Positions 37,645 to 46,414 of a stretch of 64,000 nt of DNA are shown here, piece after piece. The notes under the pieces were generated by a model. It saw only the letters and a list, made by a program, of their open reading frames with translations. It ran no database searches and was not told where the DNA came from. Position numbers and translations under genes: made by a program. Source of the stretch: JASGJS01 sp047601185. Lineage in GTDB: Bacteria > Pseudomonadota > Gammaproteobacteria > JAURND01. Each line of letters starts with the position of its first letter. Positions within the stretch are counted from its first letter, which is position 1. The stretch spans positions 744,001 to 808,000 of the forward strand of contig JASGJS010000001.1 of assembly GCA_047601185.1 (NCBI GenBank), read 5' to 3'.

Positions 37645-38808
37645 ATGTTGGATTTATCCGAGCTTTATCATCATATCAGTCAAATCGCTGCAAGTGACTA
37701 TGCCATACCTGCCAGCGAGTTTTCCAGTCGTTCGACATTGTTTGCGGCGACGACTGTTCAATTATCGACCCAAACTCAGCAGCAGATCAGTCAGTTGATT
37801 CAAGCAATAGAAAGCGTTATCGCGCTCCCCGCCTATCAACAAAAAGTCTTAGCATCTGCTCCAGCCACTGCTCAGTATCAGCCAGCGGCACAAGGCCTTT
37901 GGCTAGGCTATGATTTTCACCTCACGGAATCCGGCGTTAAACTGATCGAAATTAATACCAATGCAGCAGGCGCTGGCATGATAGGATTAATAGAGCAGGC
38001 GCTCAATCTAGACACCACCTGGCAGCAAACCTATCCTGCAACATTTTTATCAGAATGGCAGCTGCAAAGGCAAAATCAGGCTTTGCGCACCGTGGCGATT
38101 GTCGATCATAATCCCACAGCCCAATATTTTTACCCAGAGTTTTTATTATTTAAAGCATTATTGGAAAAGCAGGGGATACAAGTCTATATTGCAGATCCAC
38201 AAGAATTGCGTTATAACGGCCAACAATTATTTTTAGATCATCAGCCTATCGATTTGATCTATAATAGGCTCACGGATTTTTGGTTAGAAGCGCCAGTTCT
38301 GGATGCATTACGGCGCGCCTATTTAGATGACGCCATTGTCTTAACGCCGCATCCTCGCGCCTATGCGTTACATGCTGATAAACACAACTTAGTTTGGCTC
38401 AGTGACTCGCAATGGTTAGCGGAGATCGGGGTATCTCAAGCAGTGCGCAATATTTTAGCGGCAGGTATCCCCCCAACCTTTCTGATCAAACCGAATCAAG
38501 CGGACGCGCTTTGGCATCAGCGCAAGGGCTTGTTTTTTAAGCCGGCGGGACGATTTGGTGGCAAAGGGGTTTATAAGGGTGCTTCTATTACCCATAAAGT
38601 CTTCCAAGACATTTGTCTGCAAGATTATGTGGCACAAACTTTGGTCATTCCCAGCCAACAGGTTTTATCTATGGGGAATTATAAACTCGATATTCGGGCT
38701 TACGTTTGTCATCAGACAGTGGTTAAATTGGCGGGAAGACTCTATCAAGGGCAGACAACCAATTTTAGGAGCGTAGGGGGAGGATTTGCTGCAGTGAGAT
38801 CACAATGA
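37645..38808 (+). CDS. Unknown ATP-grasp-like protein coupled to glyQS (387 aa)
   Basis: No named family recognised with certainty. The middle and end look like an ATP-grasp fold: [19 protein letters not shown] (glycine-rich loop after a Lys, about residue 300), a [13 protein letters not shown] stretch and KLDIRAYV near the C-terminus. An [10 protein letters not shown] segment near residue 105 resembles those in glutathionylspermidine-synthase-like and circularly permuted ATP-grasp enzymes. It is cytosolic. ATG 37645 abuts the tsaC start; TTG 37618 with AGAGG upstream is an alternative start inside tsaC. Its stop overlaps glyQ by 4 nt. A ligase of small carboxylates is likely; the substrate is unknown. 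Confidence 0.72.
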   Translation: MLDLSELYHHISQIAASDYAIPASEFSSRSTLFAATTVQLSTQTQQQISQLIQAIESVIALPAYQQKVLASAPATAQYQPAAQGLWLGYDFHLTESGVKLIEINTNAAGAGMIGLIEQALNLDTTWQQTYPATFLSEWQLQRQNQALRTVAIVDHNPTAQYFYPEFLLFKALLEKQGIQVYIADPQELRYNGQQLFLDHQPIDLIYNRLTDFWLEAPVLDALRRAYLDDAIVLTPHPRAYALHADKHNLVWLSDSQWLAEIGVSQAVRNILAAGIPPTFLIKPNQADALWHQRKGLFFKPAGRFGGKGVYKGASITHKVFQDICLQDYVAQTLVIPSQQVLSMGNYKLDIRAYVCHQTVVKLAGRLYQGQTTNFRSVGGGFAAVRSQ

Positions 38809-39677
38809 ACGAATATGATATGACCACCTTTCAAGGGTTGATTTTGGCCCTTCAACATTATTGGGCGCAGCAAGGTTGTGTGCTATTACAACCGCTTGAC
38901 ACTGAAGTGGGTGCAGGCACTTTTCACCCAGCCACATTTTTGCGCGCACTGGGTCCCGAGCCTTGGCGAGCTGCTTATGTGCAGCCGTGCCGTCGACCCA
39001 CCGATGGTCGTTATGGAGAAAACCCCAATCGCGGTCAGCATTATTATCAATTTCAGGTGATGTTAAAGCCTGCGCCAGAGAATATTCAAAATCTTTACTT
39101 AGATTCGTTACGGACTTTAGGGGTGGATCCTCTCACCGATGATATTCGATTTGTGGAAGATAATTGGGAATCGCCCACCTTAGGCGCTTGGGGCATAGGT
39201 TGGGAAGTATGGCAAAATGGCATGGAAATCACCCAATTCACTTATTTCCAACAAGTGGGAGGCTTAGAATGTCAACCGATTGCGGGTGAATTGACCTACG
39301 GACTAGAGCGGATCGCCATGTATCTGCAAGGTATCGACAATATGTATGATTTAGTCTGGGCGAAAACCCCAGATCGGGTAATCACTTACGGTGACATCTT
39401 TCGGCGCAATGAGGCAGAAATGTCAGCCTACAATTTTGAGCACGCCAACGTTGAGGATTTATTCGCACAATTTGCGGGTTATGAGCGTGAATGCCACCAT
39501 CTATTAGCGCAGCAGTTACCCTTGGCTGCTTATGATCGTGTGCTGAAAGCGTCTCAGGCTTTCAATTTACTCGACGCTCGACATGCGATTTCTGTGATGG
39601 AACGACAAGCCTATATCCTGCGAATTCGTAAAATGGCGTTTGCGGTGGCGCAACATTCAGTAGGGGCTAGCGTATGA
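38805..39677 (+). CDS. glyQ: Glycyl-tRNA synthetase alpha subunit
   Basis: The catalytic subunit of the bacterial alpha2beta2 GlyRS. The class II core is highly conserved: [43 protein letters not shown], then [22 protein letters not shown] and the motif 3 region [13 protein letters not shown]. 290 residues, the usual length. It overlaps both neighbours by 4 nt (ATGA), so one message is expected with the upstream ATP-grasp-like gene. A second in-frame ATG at 38820 is the alternative start. Confidence 0.97.
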   Translation: MNEYDMTTFQGLILALQHYWAQQGCVLLQPLDTEVGAGTFHPATFLRALGPEPWRAAYVQPCRRPTDGRYGENPNRGQHYYQFQVMLKPAPENIQNLYLDSLRTLGVDPLTDDIRFVEDNWESPTLGAWGIGWEVWQNGMEITQFTYFQQVGGLECQPIAGELTYGLERIAMYLQGIDNMYDLVWAKTPDRVITYGDIFRRNEAEMSAYNFEHANVEDLFAQFAGYERECHHLLAQQLPLAAYDRVLKASQAFNLLDARHAISVMERQAYILRIRKMAFAVAQHSVGASV

Positions 39678-41761
39678 CCGAGACACAAGATTTTTTATTG
39701 GAAATTGGCACAGAAGAGCTGCCGCCTAAATCGCTAAATCGGTTAGCGCATGCTTTAACCGAAGAATTGTTGGAGGGATTACAGCAAGCGGGATTAACTT
39801 TTGGTGACAGCAAAACCTATGCCACGCCACGTCGATTGGCGGTTTATATTCAAGACTTGGTCGCCGGCACCCCAGATAAAATGATTGAAAAACGTGGGCC
39901 TGCTGTAAAAGCGGCTTTTGATGCGCAAGGCCATCCCACATTAGCGACGTTAGGTTTTGCCAATGCGTGCCAAACCACGGTCGATCAGCTGGAAGTTCAG
40001 GAAACCGACAAGGGTGCTTGGCTCTATTATCGTGCCGAACAAAAAGGCACCAAGACGGCCGCGCTATTGCCCGTGATCGTGCATCAAGCCTTACAGCAAT
40101 TACCGATCTCTAAGCCTATGCGGTGGGGAAGTGGTCACGTTGCTTTCGTCAGGCCAGTGCATTGGATATTGATGCTGATGGGTAATCAGGTAGTGAAGGC
40201 TGAAATCTTAGGCATGAAAACTGGGGATCATACTTATGGACACCGCTTCCATCATCCCGATGCGATTAAAATAAATGTCCCCGCGCAATATTCAGCCATA
40301 TTAGAAGATCAAGGTTATGTGGTGGCTGATTTTCAACTGCGCAAACAGCGTATCTCGCAACAATTACAACAGATCGCCGTCCAATACCAAGCTAAAGTGA
40401 AATTGGATGAGGCGTTGTTAGAGGAAGTGACAGCGCTGGTGGAATGGCCAGTGGCGTTAGGTGGCAGTTTTGATCAAGCATTTTTACAAATGCCGCCCGA
40501 AGTTATTATGACGGCGATGAGAAGTCACCAGAAATATTTTGCGTTAATGGATAACCAAGATCAACTCCTGCCTCATTTTATTGTGGTCAGTAATATTGAA
40601 AGCCGTGATCCCCAACGCGTGATCGCCGGTAATCAGCGAGTTTTACGCGCGCGATTGGCCGATGCACAATTCTTCTTTTATCAAGATTTGAAACAGCCTT
40701 TGCAATCTTATTTAGATGCATTGAAAACCATTGTGTTTCAGAAAAAATTAGGCACCTTGCATGAAAAAGCTGTGCGAATTTCTGCACTTGTCCAATTTAT
40801 TGCTTCCAGTTTAGGGCATGGTCCTGCAGAAGTTCAGCAAGTCGGTGAAGCCGGTTTGCTCGCGAAAGCGGATTTAATGACCACCATGGTCGGAGAATTT
40901 CCCGAGCTACAAGGCATTATGGGCAGCTATTATGCCACGCAGCAAGGTTATGATCAGCCTTTCGCTTTAGCGCTACGAGAGCACTATCATCCCCGTTTTG
41001 CTAAAGATACTTTACCGACAGGGTGGATGGGATGTTATATCGCTATCGCTGATAAAATTGACACCTTGGTTGGATTGTTTGGCATTCATCAGCCACCCAG
41101 TGGCGAAAAAGATCCCTTTGGTTTACGCCGTGCAGCATTAGGGGTATTGCGAATTTTAATCGAAAAACAATTGCCGATGGATTTGCTACAGCTATTACAA
41201 GAAGCGATTCGATTATATGGCGATAACCTGGAAAATCCTGCCACTTCCGCTCAAACGTTTGATTTCATGTTAGAACGACTACGGGCGTGGTATTTGGAAA
41301 AAGGCATCTCTGCAGAAGTCTTTGCAGCCGTGCTAGCCAAAGTCCCCACTCAAATGACCGACTTCGACCGCCGTATCTCAGCCGTGCAACATTTTCAAAC
41401 CTTACCGCCCGCCAGCGCATTGGCCGCTGCCAACAAACGGGTCAGTAATATTTTAAAACATCAAGAAGGCATTTGGCGTCATGATGCGATCGACCCCAGC
41501 TTATTTGCTCACCCGGCAGAGCAAGATCTTTTCACCGCATTAACGCAAAAACAACAAGGATTAGAAACTTTAGCGCAACAACGTCACTACACCGAAGTGC
41601 TGGTCGCCTTAGCGGACCTACAAACCCCTATCGATCACTTTTTTAATGAAGTCATGGTGATGGTGGAAGACGAAAAACAACGCAACAACCGCTTGGCTTT
41701 GCTCCATCAATTACAGCAAATGTTTTTGCAAGTGGCGGATTTGGGGGTGTTGGGAGGATGA
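39674..41761 (+). CDS. glyS: Glycyl-tRNA synthetase beta subunit
   Basis: The tRNA-binding beta subunit of GlyRS, 695 residues. It begins [15 protein letters not shown], the family signature, with [10 protein letters not shown], an HD-like middle domain ([39 protein letters not shown]) and [36 protein letters not shown] (given in short parts). The C-terminal anticodon-binding helices end at ADLGVLGG. Coupled to glyQ by ATGA. Confidence 0.97.
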   Translation: MTETQDFLLEIGTEELPPKSLNRLAHALTEELLEGLQQAGLTFGDSKTYATPRRLAVYIQDLVAGTPDKMIEKRGPAVKAAFDAQGHPTLATLGFANACQTTVDQLEVQETDKGAWLYYRAEQKGTKTAALLPVIVHQALQQLPISKPMRWGSGHVAFVRPVHWILMLMGNQVVKAEILGMKTGDHTYGHRFHHPDAIKINVPAQYSAILEDQGYVVADFQLRKQRISQQLQQIAVQYQAKVKLDEALLEEVTALVEWPVALGGSFDQAFLQMPPEVIMTAMRSHQKYFALMDNQDQLLPHFIVVSNIESRDPQRVIAGNQRVLRARLADAQFFFYQDLKQPLQSYLDALKTIVFQKKLGTLHEKAVRISALVQFIASSLGHGPAEVQQVGEAGLLAKADLMTTMVGEFPELQGIMGSYYATQQGYDQPFALALREHYHPRFAKDTLPTGWMGCYIAIADKIDTLVGLFGIHQPPSGEKDPFGLRRAALGVLRILIEKQLPMDLLQLLQEAIRLYGDNLENPATSAQTFDFMLERLRAWYLEKGISAEVFAAVLAKVPTQMTDFDRRISAVQHFQTLPPASALAAANKRVSNILKHQEGIWRHDAIDPSLFAHPAEQDLFTALTQKQQGLETLAQQRHYTEVLVALADLQTPIDHFFNEVMVMVEDEKQRNNRLALLHQLQQMFLQVADLGVLGG

Positions 41762-41807
41762 TAATTCTTGCTCTTGAAGCCTTACGTTCCATGGCGATGA
41801 GCTAAGA

Positions 41808-41880
41808 GGAAACACTTAAAAGTTCGGTGTGGTGCCTTCTCCCCTTTTTTTGTGGGAGAAGGAAACAGCTCGCCACTTCA
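41808..41880. repeat. Composite family B repeat, copy 6
   Basis: The left half has the AAACACTTAAAAGTTCGGTG..GGTGCCTTCTCCCC leader. The right half is the inverse of the other subtype's start (GTGGGAGAAGGAAACAGCTCGCCACTTCA, as two blocks). Two halves from opposite strands make one hairpin with a T7 loop, and the usual GATAGGGCGGATGAG end is missing. Confidence 0.72.
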
Positions 41881-41958
41881 CGCTTTGGCATCATCAGCTT
41901 CCTTGGGTTCTGAATGATTAGAATTTTGCTTGAAACGTTTTTGATTTTCGTAAGCCAT
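41878..41958 (-). CDS. Possible micro-protein (26 aa), weak
   Basis: MAYENQKRFKQN then NHSEPKEADDAKA, hydrophilic. A GGATGAGAG lies about 12 nt before the ATG, too far for a good ribosome site. The stop falls in the flank of the family B repeat. Nothing conserved was recognised; reported only because the gap is otherwise empty. Confidence 0.2.
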   Translation of the reverse strand: MAYENQKRFKQNSNHSEPKEADDAKA

Positions 41959-42012
41959 TTTTTACAACTCTCATCCTTAAAAATAGCTAAAATTCAGAAG
42001 AGGGATCTCACT

Positions 42013-42138
42013 TTATATATTAAATTTACTTCCTAAAGATTTTTTGAACCATGTAGGCACTTGGTCTGTTTTCATTTCTAGCGAGTGACCTTCCGTAATT
42101 TCCGCAAACATACGTAATCGCGGAACTTCTTCATTCAT
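42013..42138 (-). CDS. Small unknown protein (41 aa) coupled to the gene upstream
   Basis: MNEEVPRLRMFAEITEGHSL to PTWFKKSLGSKFNI. Its ATG overlaps the stop of the 76-aa gene by 4 nt (ATGA on the minus strand), which argues for a real coupled gene and not a chance frame. Slightly hydrophobic, no signal. The family is not recognised. The pair has the size and layout of a toxin-antitoxin unit, but neither product matches a known toxin by eye; it could also be a remnant of a longer gene. Confidence 0.45.
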   Translation of the reverse strand: MNEEVPRLRMFAEITEGHSLEMKTDQVPTWFKKSLGSKFNI

Positions 42139-42365
42139 GAGTTTATTTCCAACTTCTGTCCACGTATGACTGGGATTTTGGGCGGTAAATGTTTGATGAA
42201 TTTACGAGTTCCATCCGGAAATATCTCTACCAAATCATCATTTTCTTCCATCAGAACGCTACTGCCAGACGCGAGAGCATCCCAGTAAGCCTGTTTAAAG
42301 GCCACCTCCGCAAGTTCAGGAATGTGCTCTTCTAGATAGGATATTGCTTTTTCACTTAGTGCCAT
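42135..42365 (-). CDS. Small hypothetical protein (76 aa), first gene of a coupled pair
   Basis: Starts MALSEKAISYLEEHIPELAE and ends with PPKIPVIRGQKLEINS. It includes FPDGTRKFIKHLPP, a beta-hairpin-like phrase seen in several short antitoxin-like hypothetical proteins. ATG 42365 with AGGT upstream is preferred; the frame extends to 42425, but that extra N-terminus is hydrophobic and lacks a ribosome site. It overlaps the 41-aa gene by 4 nt. No function is assigned. Confidence 0.62.
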   Translation of the reverse strand: MALSEKAISYLEEHIPELAEVAFKQAYWDALASGSSVLMEENDDLVEIFPDGTRKFIKHLPPKIPVIRGQKLEINS

Positions 42366-42493
42366 GTTGACCTGCTGACTTTGATGAGTACTGAAAATGA
42401 TACATAAAAAAATACCGTATTTCATCTCCTTTGTTAGAACGATAATATGAATGTTTCATTCATTTAAGAGCATAAATTATTATTTCAGCATCT

Positions 42494-43588
42494 ATGTCAC
42501 CTTCCGAACTCCGCGCCTGGCTCGCCCTCTGGCACATTAAAGGCATAGGCTCCAAAACCTTTTTCGCGTTGCTGAAGCACACAGGGAGCTTGGCGGAGTT
42601 GTTACAAGCGCCTAAAGCCAAACTTCAGGGGTTTAAGTTGCCTGAAGAGGTTTTGGTCGCTTTGAATAACCCCGCTTGGCAGGCGGCGGATGCGCAGTTG
42701 CGCTGGGCAGAGCAGGCGTCGCACCAGATTATTGATTTTTATCATCCGCATTATCCCAAGGTGTTAAAGCACATTCACAATCCGCCGCCGTTATTGTTTG
42801 TGAAGGGGCAACCGGAGGCTTTGCAAAGTCAACAATTGGCGATTGTGGGTAGTCGCAGCCCAACGCCGACAGGTTTGGAGATTGCGTTTGAGTTTGGGGG
42901 TGAGTTGGCTAAGGCTGGGTTGGCGGTGACCAGCGGTTTGGCGTTGGGGGTTGATGGTGCGGCGCATCGCGGTGCGCTGCGGGCGGGAGGCAAGACGTTG
43001 GCGGTATTGGGCTGTGGTCTCGATAGCTTGTATCCCTATCAACATAAAGGGTTAGCGGAAAAGATTGTGGAGCAGGGCGCTTTAATTTCGGAGTTTCCCT
43101 TAGGGGTTAAGCCGCTGGCCAAGCATTTTCCGCGGCGCAATCGGATTGTCAGTGGCCTGAGTTTGGGTGTATTGGTGGTTGAGGCGGGGTTGAAAAGTGG
43201 CTCGCTGATCACGGCGCAGCTGGCTTTGGAGCAGGGGCGGGAGGTTTTTGCGATCCCGGGTTCTATCCGTAATCCTCAAGCCAAGGGTTGCCACTATTTG
43301 ATTCAACAAGGCGCTAAATTGGTGGAGACCTGTGCGGATATTTTATTAGAAATGAAAGACTTAGCGGTTTCTAATCACTTGCCAGTCAGCCCATCGGTAA
43401 AAAATTCACTTGCTGAACCCAACGCGCTGCTGCTAGAGTGTATTGGGTATGAAGCGACTGCCTTAGATCAGATTGCAATAAGAAGTGGATTCAACGTGAG
43501 CACAGCGGCTGTGCAGCTTTTGCAATTGGAATTGCAGGGCCGGGTAGTGGCAGTCCCAGGCGGTTATATTCGAAGCGGAGACTCCTAA
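42494..43588 (+). CDS. dprA: DNA processing protein DprA (Smf)
   Basis: Loads RecA onto incoming single strands in natural transformation. An N-terminal SAM-like region (LALWHIKGIGSKTFFALLK) leads into the Rossmann fold with LAIVGSRSPTPTG, VTSGLALGVDGAAHRGAL, AVLGCGLDSLYP, the PRRNRIVSGLS loop and SGSLITAQLALEQGREVFAIPG (given in short parts). The C-terminal DML1-like winged helix covers about residues 305-364. 364 residues. It is first in dprA-smg-topA, the usual gammaproteobacterial order. Competence genes are not otherwise seen. Confidence 0.95.
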   Translation: MSPSELRAWLALWHIKGIGSKTFFALLKHTGSLAELLQAPKAKLQGFKLPEEVLVALNNPAWQAADAQLRWAEQASHQIIDFYHPHYPKVLKHIHNPPPLLFVKGQPEALQSQQLAIVGSRSPTPTGLEIAFEFGGELAKAGLAVTSGLALGVDGAAHRGALRAGGKTLAVLGCGLDSLYPYQHKGLAEKIVEQGALISEFPLGVKPLAKHFPRRNRIVSGLSLGVLVVEAGLKSGSLITAQLALEQGREVFAIPGSIRNPQAKGCHYLIQQGAKLVETCADILLEMKDLAVSNHLPVSPSVKNSLAEPNALLLECIGYEATALDQIAIRSGFNVSTAAVQLLQLELQGRVVAVPGGYIRSGDS

Positions 43589-44065
43589 ATGTCGAATGAT
43601 GTATTAAATGTGTTGATGTATTTCTTTGAACGTATCGAAAATGATTCCCCTTTAAACATGGCTGACCCGGCCATGCTTTCCCAACTGCGACAGCAAGGTA
43701 TGTTAAACGATAAGCTTGAACAATTAATGAGCTGTATGAATGTGGTGAGACCGAGCGGTATACAACAAATAGAAAACTATCCTTTGCAGCCCATTTCAGG
43801 AGCTCGGGTTTTTTCTCCGTTAGAATGTGCACGTTTGAGTAAGAAGTGTCGTGGCATTTTATTAAAATTCGAAAAAATGGGTGTGCTAACGCCTTTGAAT
43901 CGTGAATTAGTCATCGATTCTCTGTTACAACATCCCGACCCCATTACCATAGCTGCGTTAAAATGGGCAGTGTTGCATATCTTAAGCTGCGATGAAGACC
44001 AAAATGCCTCGTTTCAGATGGAGCGATTCTTGCTGAGCGAAGAAGACATGGAATGTGTGCATTGA
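43589..44065 (+). CDS. smg: Smg-family (DUF494) protein
   Basis: A 158-residue protein starting MSNDVLNVLMYFFERIEND, matching the Smg family (MFDVLMYLFE..). The C-terminal part FEKMGVLTPLNRELVIDSLLQ and LKWAVLHILSC is also characteristic. The function is not established in any organism. The ATG follows the dprA stop with no gap (TAAATG), and topA starts 14 bp after its stop, so the three are one operon. Confidence 0.92.
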   Translation: MSNDVLNVLMYFFERIENDSPLNMADPAMLSQLRQQGMLNDKLEQLMSCMNVVRPSGIQQIENYPLQPISGARVFSPLECARLSKKCRGILLKFEKMGVLTPLNRELVIDSLLQHPDPITIAALKWAVLHILSCDEDQNASFQMERFLLSEEDMECVH

Positions 44066-44078
44066 GGGAGTAAATCGC

Positions 44079-46007
44079 ATGTCCAAACATGTGGTGGTTG
44101 TAGAATCACCCGCAAAAGCGAAAACGATCAAAAAATATTTAGGTGCTGATTTTGAAGTATTAGCTTCTTACGGCCACGTGCGGGATCTCATCCCTAAAGA
44201 AGGCGCGGTGGATCCTGAACATGGGTTTGTCATGAAATATGAACCCATTGAGAAAAATCTCAAACATGTCAAGGCCATTAGCAAGGCGCTTAAAGAAGCC
44301 GATACTTTATATTTAGCGACTGACCCGGATCGCGAAGGCGAGGCCATTTCTTGGCATTTGCTGCAATTGATTAAAAAACAGAAAAGTCTTGCGCAAAAAC
44401 CCGCCTATCGAATTGTCTTCCATGAAATTACCCGATCAGCCGTCCAACAAGCCGTAGAGCGTCCGCGCGATATCGCTATGGATTTAGTGAATGCGCAGCA
44501 AGCACGACGAGCTTTGGATTATTTGGTCGGTTTCAATCTCTCTCCATTATTATGGAAAAAAATCCGTTATGGCTTGTCTGCAGGTCGCGTGCAAAGTCCT
44601 GCTTTGCGGATGATTGCGGAACGTGAAACAGAAATCGAGCAATTTAAAACCCAAGAATATTGGACCTTAGAAGCCAAAGCCGCCAGTCAGCAACATGCTT
44701 TCACCGCCAAATTGGCGGAATATGAGCACCAAAAGTTAGAGCAGTTTTCGATTACGACAGAGCAGCATGCTAAAACCGTCGAGAATGCTTTAACTCAAGC
44801 GGCGAATGGTCAGTTGATCGTCACTAAAGTGGAGAAAAAACAGCGCAAACGCAATCCAGCGCCGCCTTTCACCACCTCGACGTTACAACAAGAAGCAGCG
44901 CGCAAAATGGGTTTTACCACCGACCGCACCATGAAAACGGCTCAGCAATTGTATGAAGCGGGTCATATCAGTTATATGCGTACCGATTCGGTGAATTTAG
45001 CCCAGGAAGCGATCGGTTCGATTCGAGAGTATATTACGGGGCGTTATGGGGCTGAAAATTTACCAGACAGCCCGCGCGTATATCACACCAAATCTAAAAA
45101 TGCGCAAGAAGCCCATGAAGCGATCCGGCCTACGGATATTACTCATACGCTCGACTCGATCAAAGCCAAGCTCAACCCCGATCAAACCAAACTCTATGAA
45201 CTGATTTGGAAACGCACGGTAGCTTGTCAGATGATTCCTGCCACCATCGATACGGTTGCCATTGATTTAAGTTGTGGTGAGGGGAATCGTTTCCGTGCCA
45301 ATGGGTCTGTCATTGCCGACCCAGGATTCATGGCCGTTTATTTAGAAGATGAAGATGATCCGAAAACAGACGAAAAAGGCGAAGCACAATTGCCAGCACT
45401 GACGGTGGGTGAAGCGGTTAACCTCCTGAGCATTCAAAGTTTACAGCACTTTACAGAACCGCCACCGAGATTTACCGAAGCCAGTCTGGTGAAAGCATTA
45501 GAAGAACATGGCATCGGCCGTCCTTCGACCTATTCCAGCATTATTTCGACATTGAAACATCGGGAATACGTCACTCTAGATCAAAAACGCTTTAAGCCCA
45601 CCGATGTAGGTCGTATCGTCAATCGATTCTTGACCCAATATTTTACGCAATATGTGGATTATGATTTTACGGCGCATTTAGAGGATAACTTAGACGCGAT
45701 TGCCCGCGGTGAAGAAGCTTGGGTCCCCATGCTCGATGGTTTTTGGCACCCCTTCATTGATAAAGTGCAAGAAACCCAAGAAACCGTCAAACGTAGTGAT
45801 GTCACTCAAGAGCTGTTAGACGAAAAATGCCCGAAGTGTGGAAAACCACTCTCCACTCGCCTCGGCAAACGCGGCAGGTTTATTGGCTGCACCGATTATC
45901 CTCAGTGTGATTATACGCGTAACCTCGATGGCGAAGAGCAGCCCACCGAACCGCAAGTAATAGAAAGATCGGGTATGCCCCGATTGTGGCGGACAATTAT
46001 TGATTAA
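44079..46007 (+). CDS. topA: DNA topoisomerase I, catalytic part, ended by a frameshift
   Basis: Relaxes negative supercoils. The start ATG 44079 has GAGGGAG. The 642 residues hold the TOPRIM domain (VVVESPAKAKTIKKYLG, TDPDREGEAISWHL), the active-site tyrosine in GHISYMRTDSVNLA, the RPSTYSSIISTLKHREYV segment and the first C-terminal zinc finger (CPKCGKPL..GCTDYPQC). It then reads ERSGMPRLWRTIID-stop. In the +1 frame the expected CPDCGGQLLIKLGRYGKF follows at 45976. Full length would be about 755 aa. A truncated enzyme might retain activity, but the essential extra zinc ribbons are lost unless the frame is restored. Confidence 0.93.
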   Translation: MSKHVVVVESPAKAKTIKKYLGADFEVLASYGHVRDLIPKEGAVDPEHGFVMKYEPIEKNLKHVKAISKALKEADTLYLATDPDREGEAISWHLLQLIKKQKSLAQKPAYRIVFHEITRSAVQQAVERPRDIAMDLVNAQQARRALDYLVGFNLSPLLWKKIRYGLSAGRVQSPALRMIAERETEIEQFKTQEYWTLEAKAASQQHAFTAKLAEYEHQKLEQFSITTEQHAKTVENALTQAANGQLIVTKVEKKQRKRNPAPPFTTSTLQQEAARKMGFTTDRTMKTAQQLYEAGHISYMRTDSVNLAQEAIGSIREYITGRYGAENLPDSPRVYHTKSKNAQEAHEAIRPTDITHTLDSIKAKLNPDQTKLYELIWKRTVACQMIPATIDTVAIDLSCGEGNRFRANGSVIADPGFMAVYLEDEDDPKTDEKGEAQLPALTVGEAVNLLSIQSLQHFTEPPPRFTEASLVKALEEHGIGRPSTYSSIISTLKHREYVTLDQKRFKPTDVGRIVNRFLTQYFTQYVDYDFTAHLEDNLDAIARGEEAWVPMLDGFWHPFIDKVQETQETVKRSDVTQELLDEKCPKCGKPLSTRLGKRGRFIGCTDYPQCDYTRNLDGEEQPTEPQVIERSGMPRLWRTIID

Positions 46008-46344
46008 ATTGGGGCGCTATGGAAAGTTTATTGGGTGCAGCCATTACCCCAAATGCAAACATATGGAGCCGCTGGAAAAGCCTTCCGACACCGGTGTAAC
46101 CTGCCCAACTTGTCATGTTGGCCATATGCTACAACGCAAATCCCGCTTTGGTAAGATTTTTTATTCTTGCTCTACTTATCCGCAATGCCAGTATGCGGTT
46201 TGGAATCCCCCCCTGGCCGAGCCTTGTCCCAAATGTGCTTGGCCCATCTTAACGTTAAAAGTCACCAAGCGTTGGGGTACTGAAAAAGCCTGTCCGCAAA
46301 AAACATGTGGGTTTAAGGAAAAAGTTTCGGAAGCAGAAGCTTGA
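45976..46344 (+). pseudogene. topA: Out-of-frame C-terminal zinc-ribbon region of topA
   Basis: From 45976 the +1 frame encodes CPDCGGQLLIKLGRYGKFIG, then three topoisomerase zinc ribbons: CPDC..GCSHYPKC, CPTCHVG..CSTYPQC and CPKCAW..CPQKTCGF. It ends at the TGA 46342-46344. The join needs one base removed or two added near 45971-45976 (TCGGGTATGCCC). No homopolymer longer than three lies there, so neither slippage nor a programmed site is obvious. Natural mutation or sequence error are the two options. Confidence 0.88.
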
Positions 46345-46414
46345 TGCGCGAACTTGCGCGAATCTAAGCAGTGCGAAGTTAATTTATAGTATAGAAGCGA
46401 TGGGAGGATAAGTC

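Noticed and set aside
45960..46010. Programmed ribosomal frameshift in topA
   Set aside because: No slippery heptamer, homopolymer, stop-codon shift cassette or strong downstream structure was seen at the switch point, and TopA is not known to use frameshifting.
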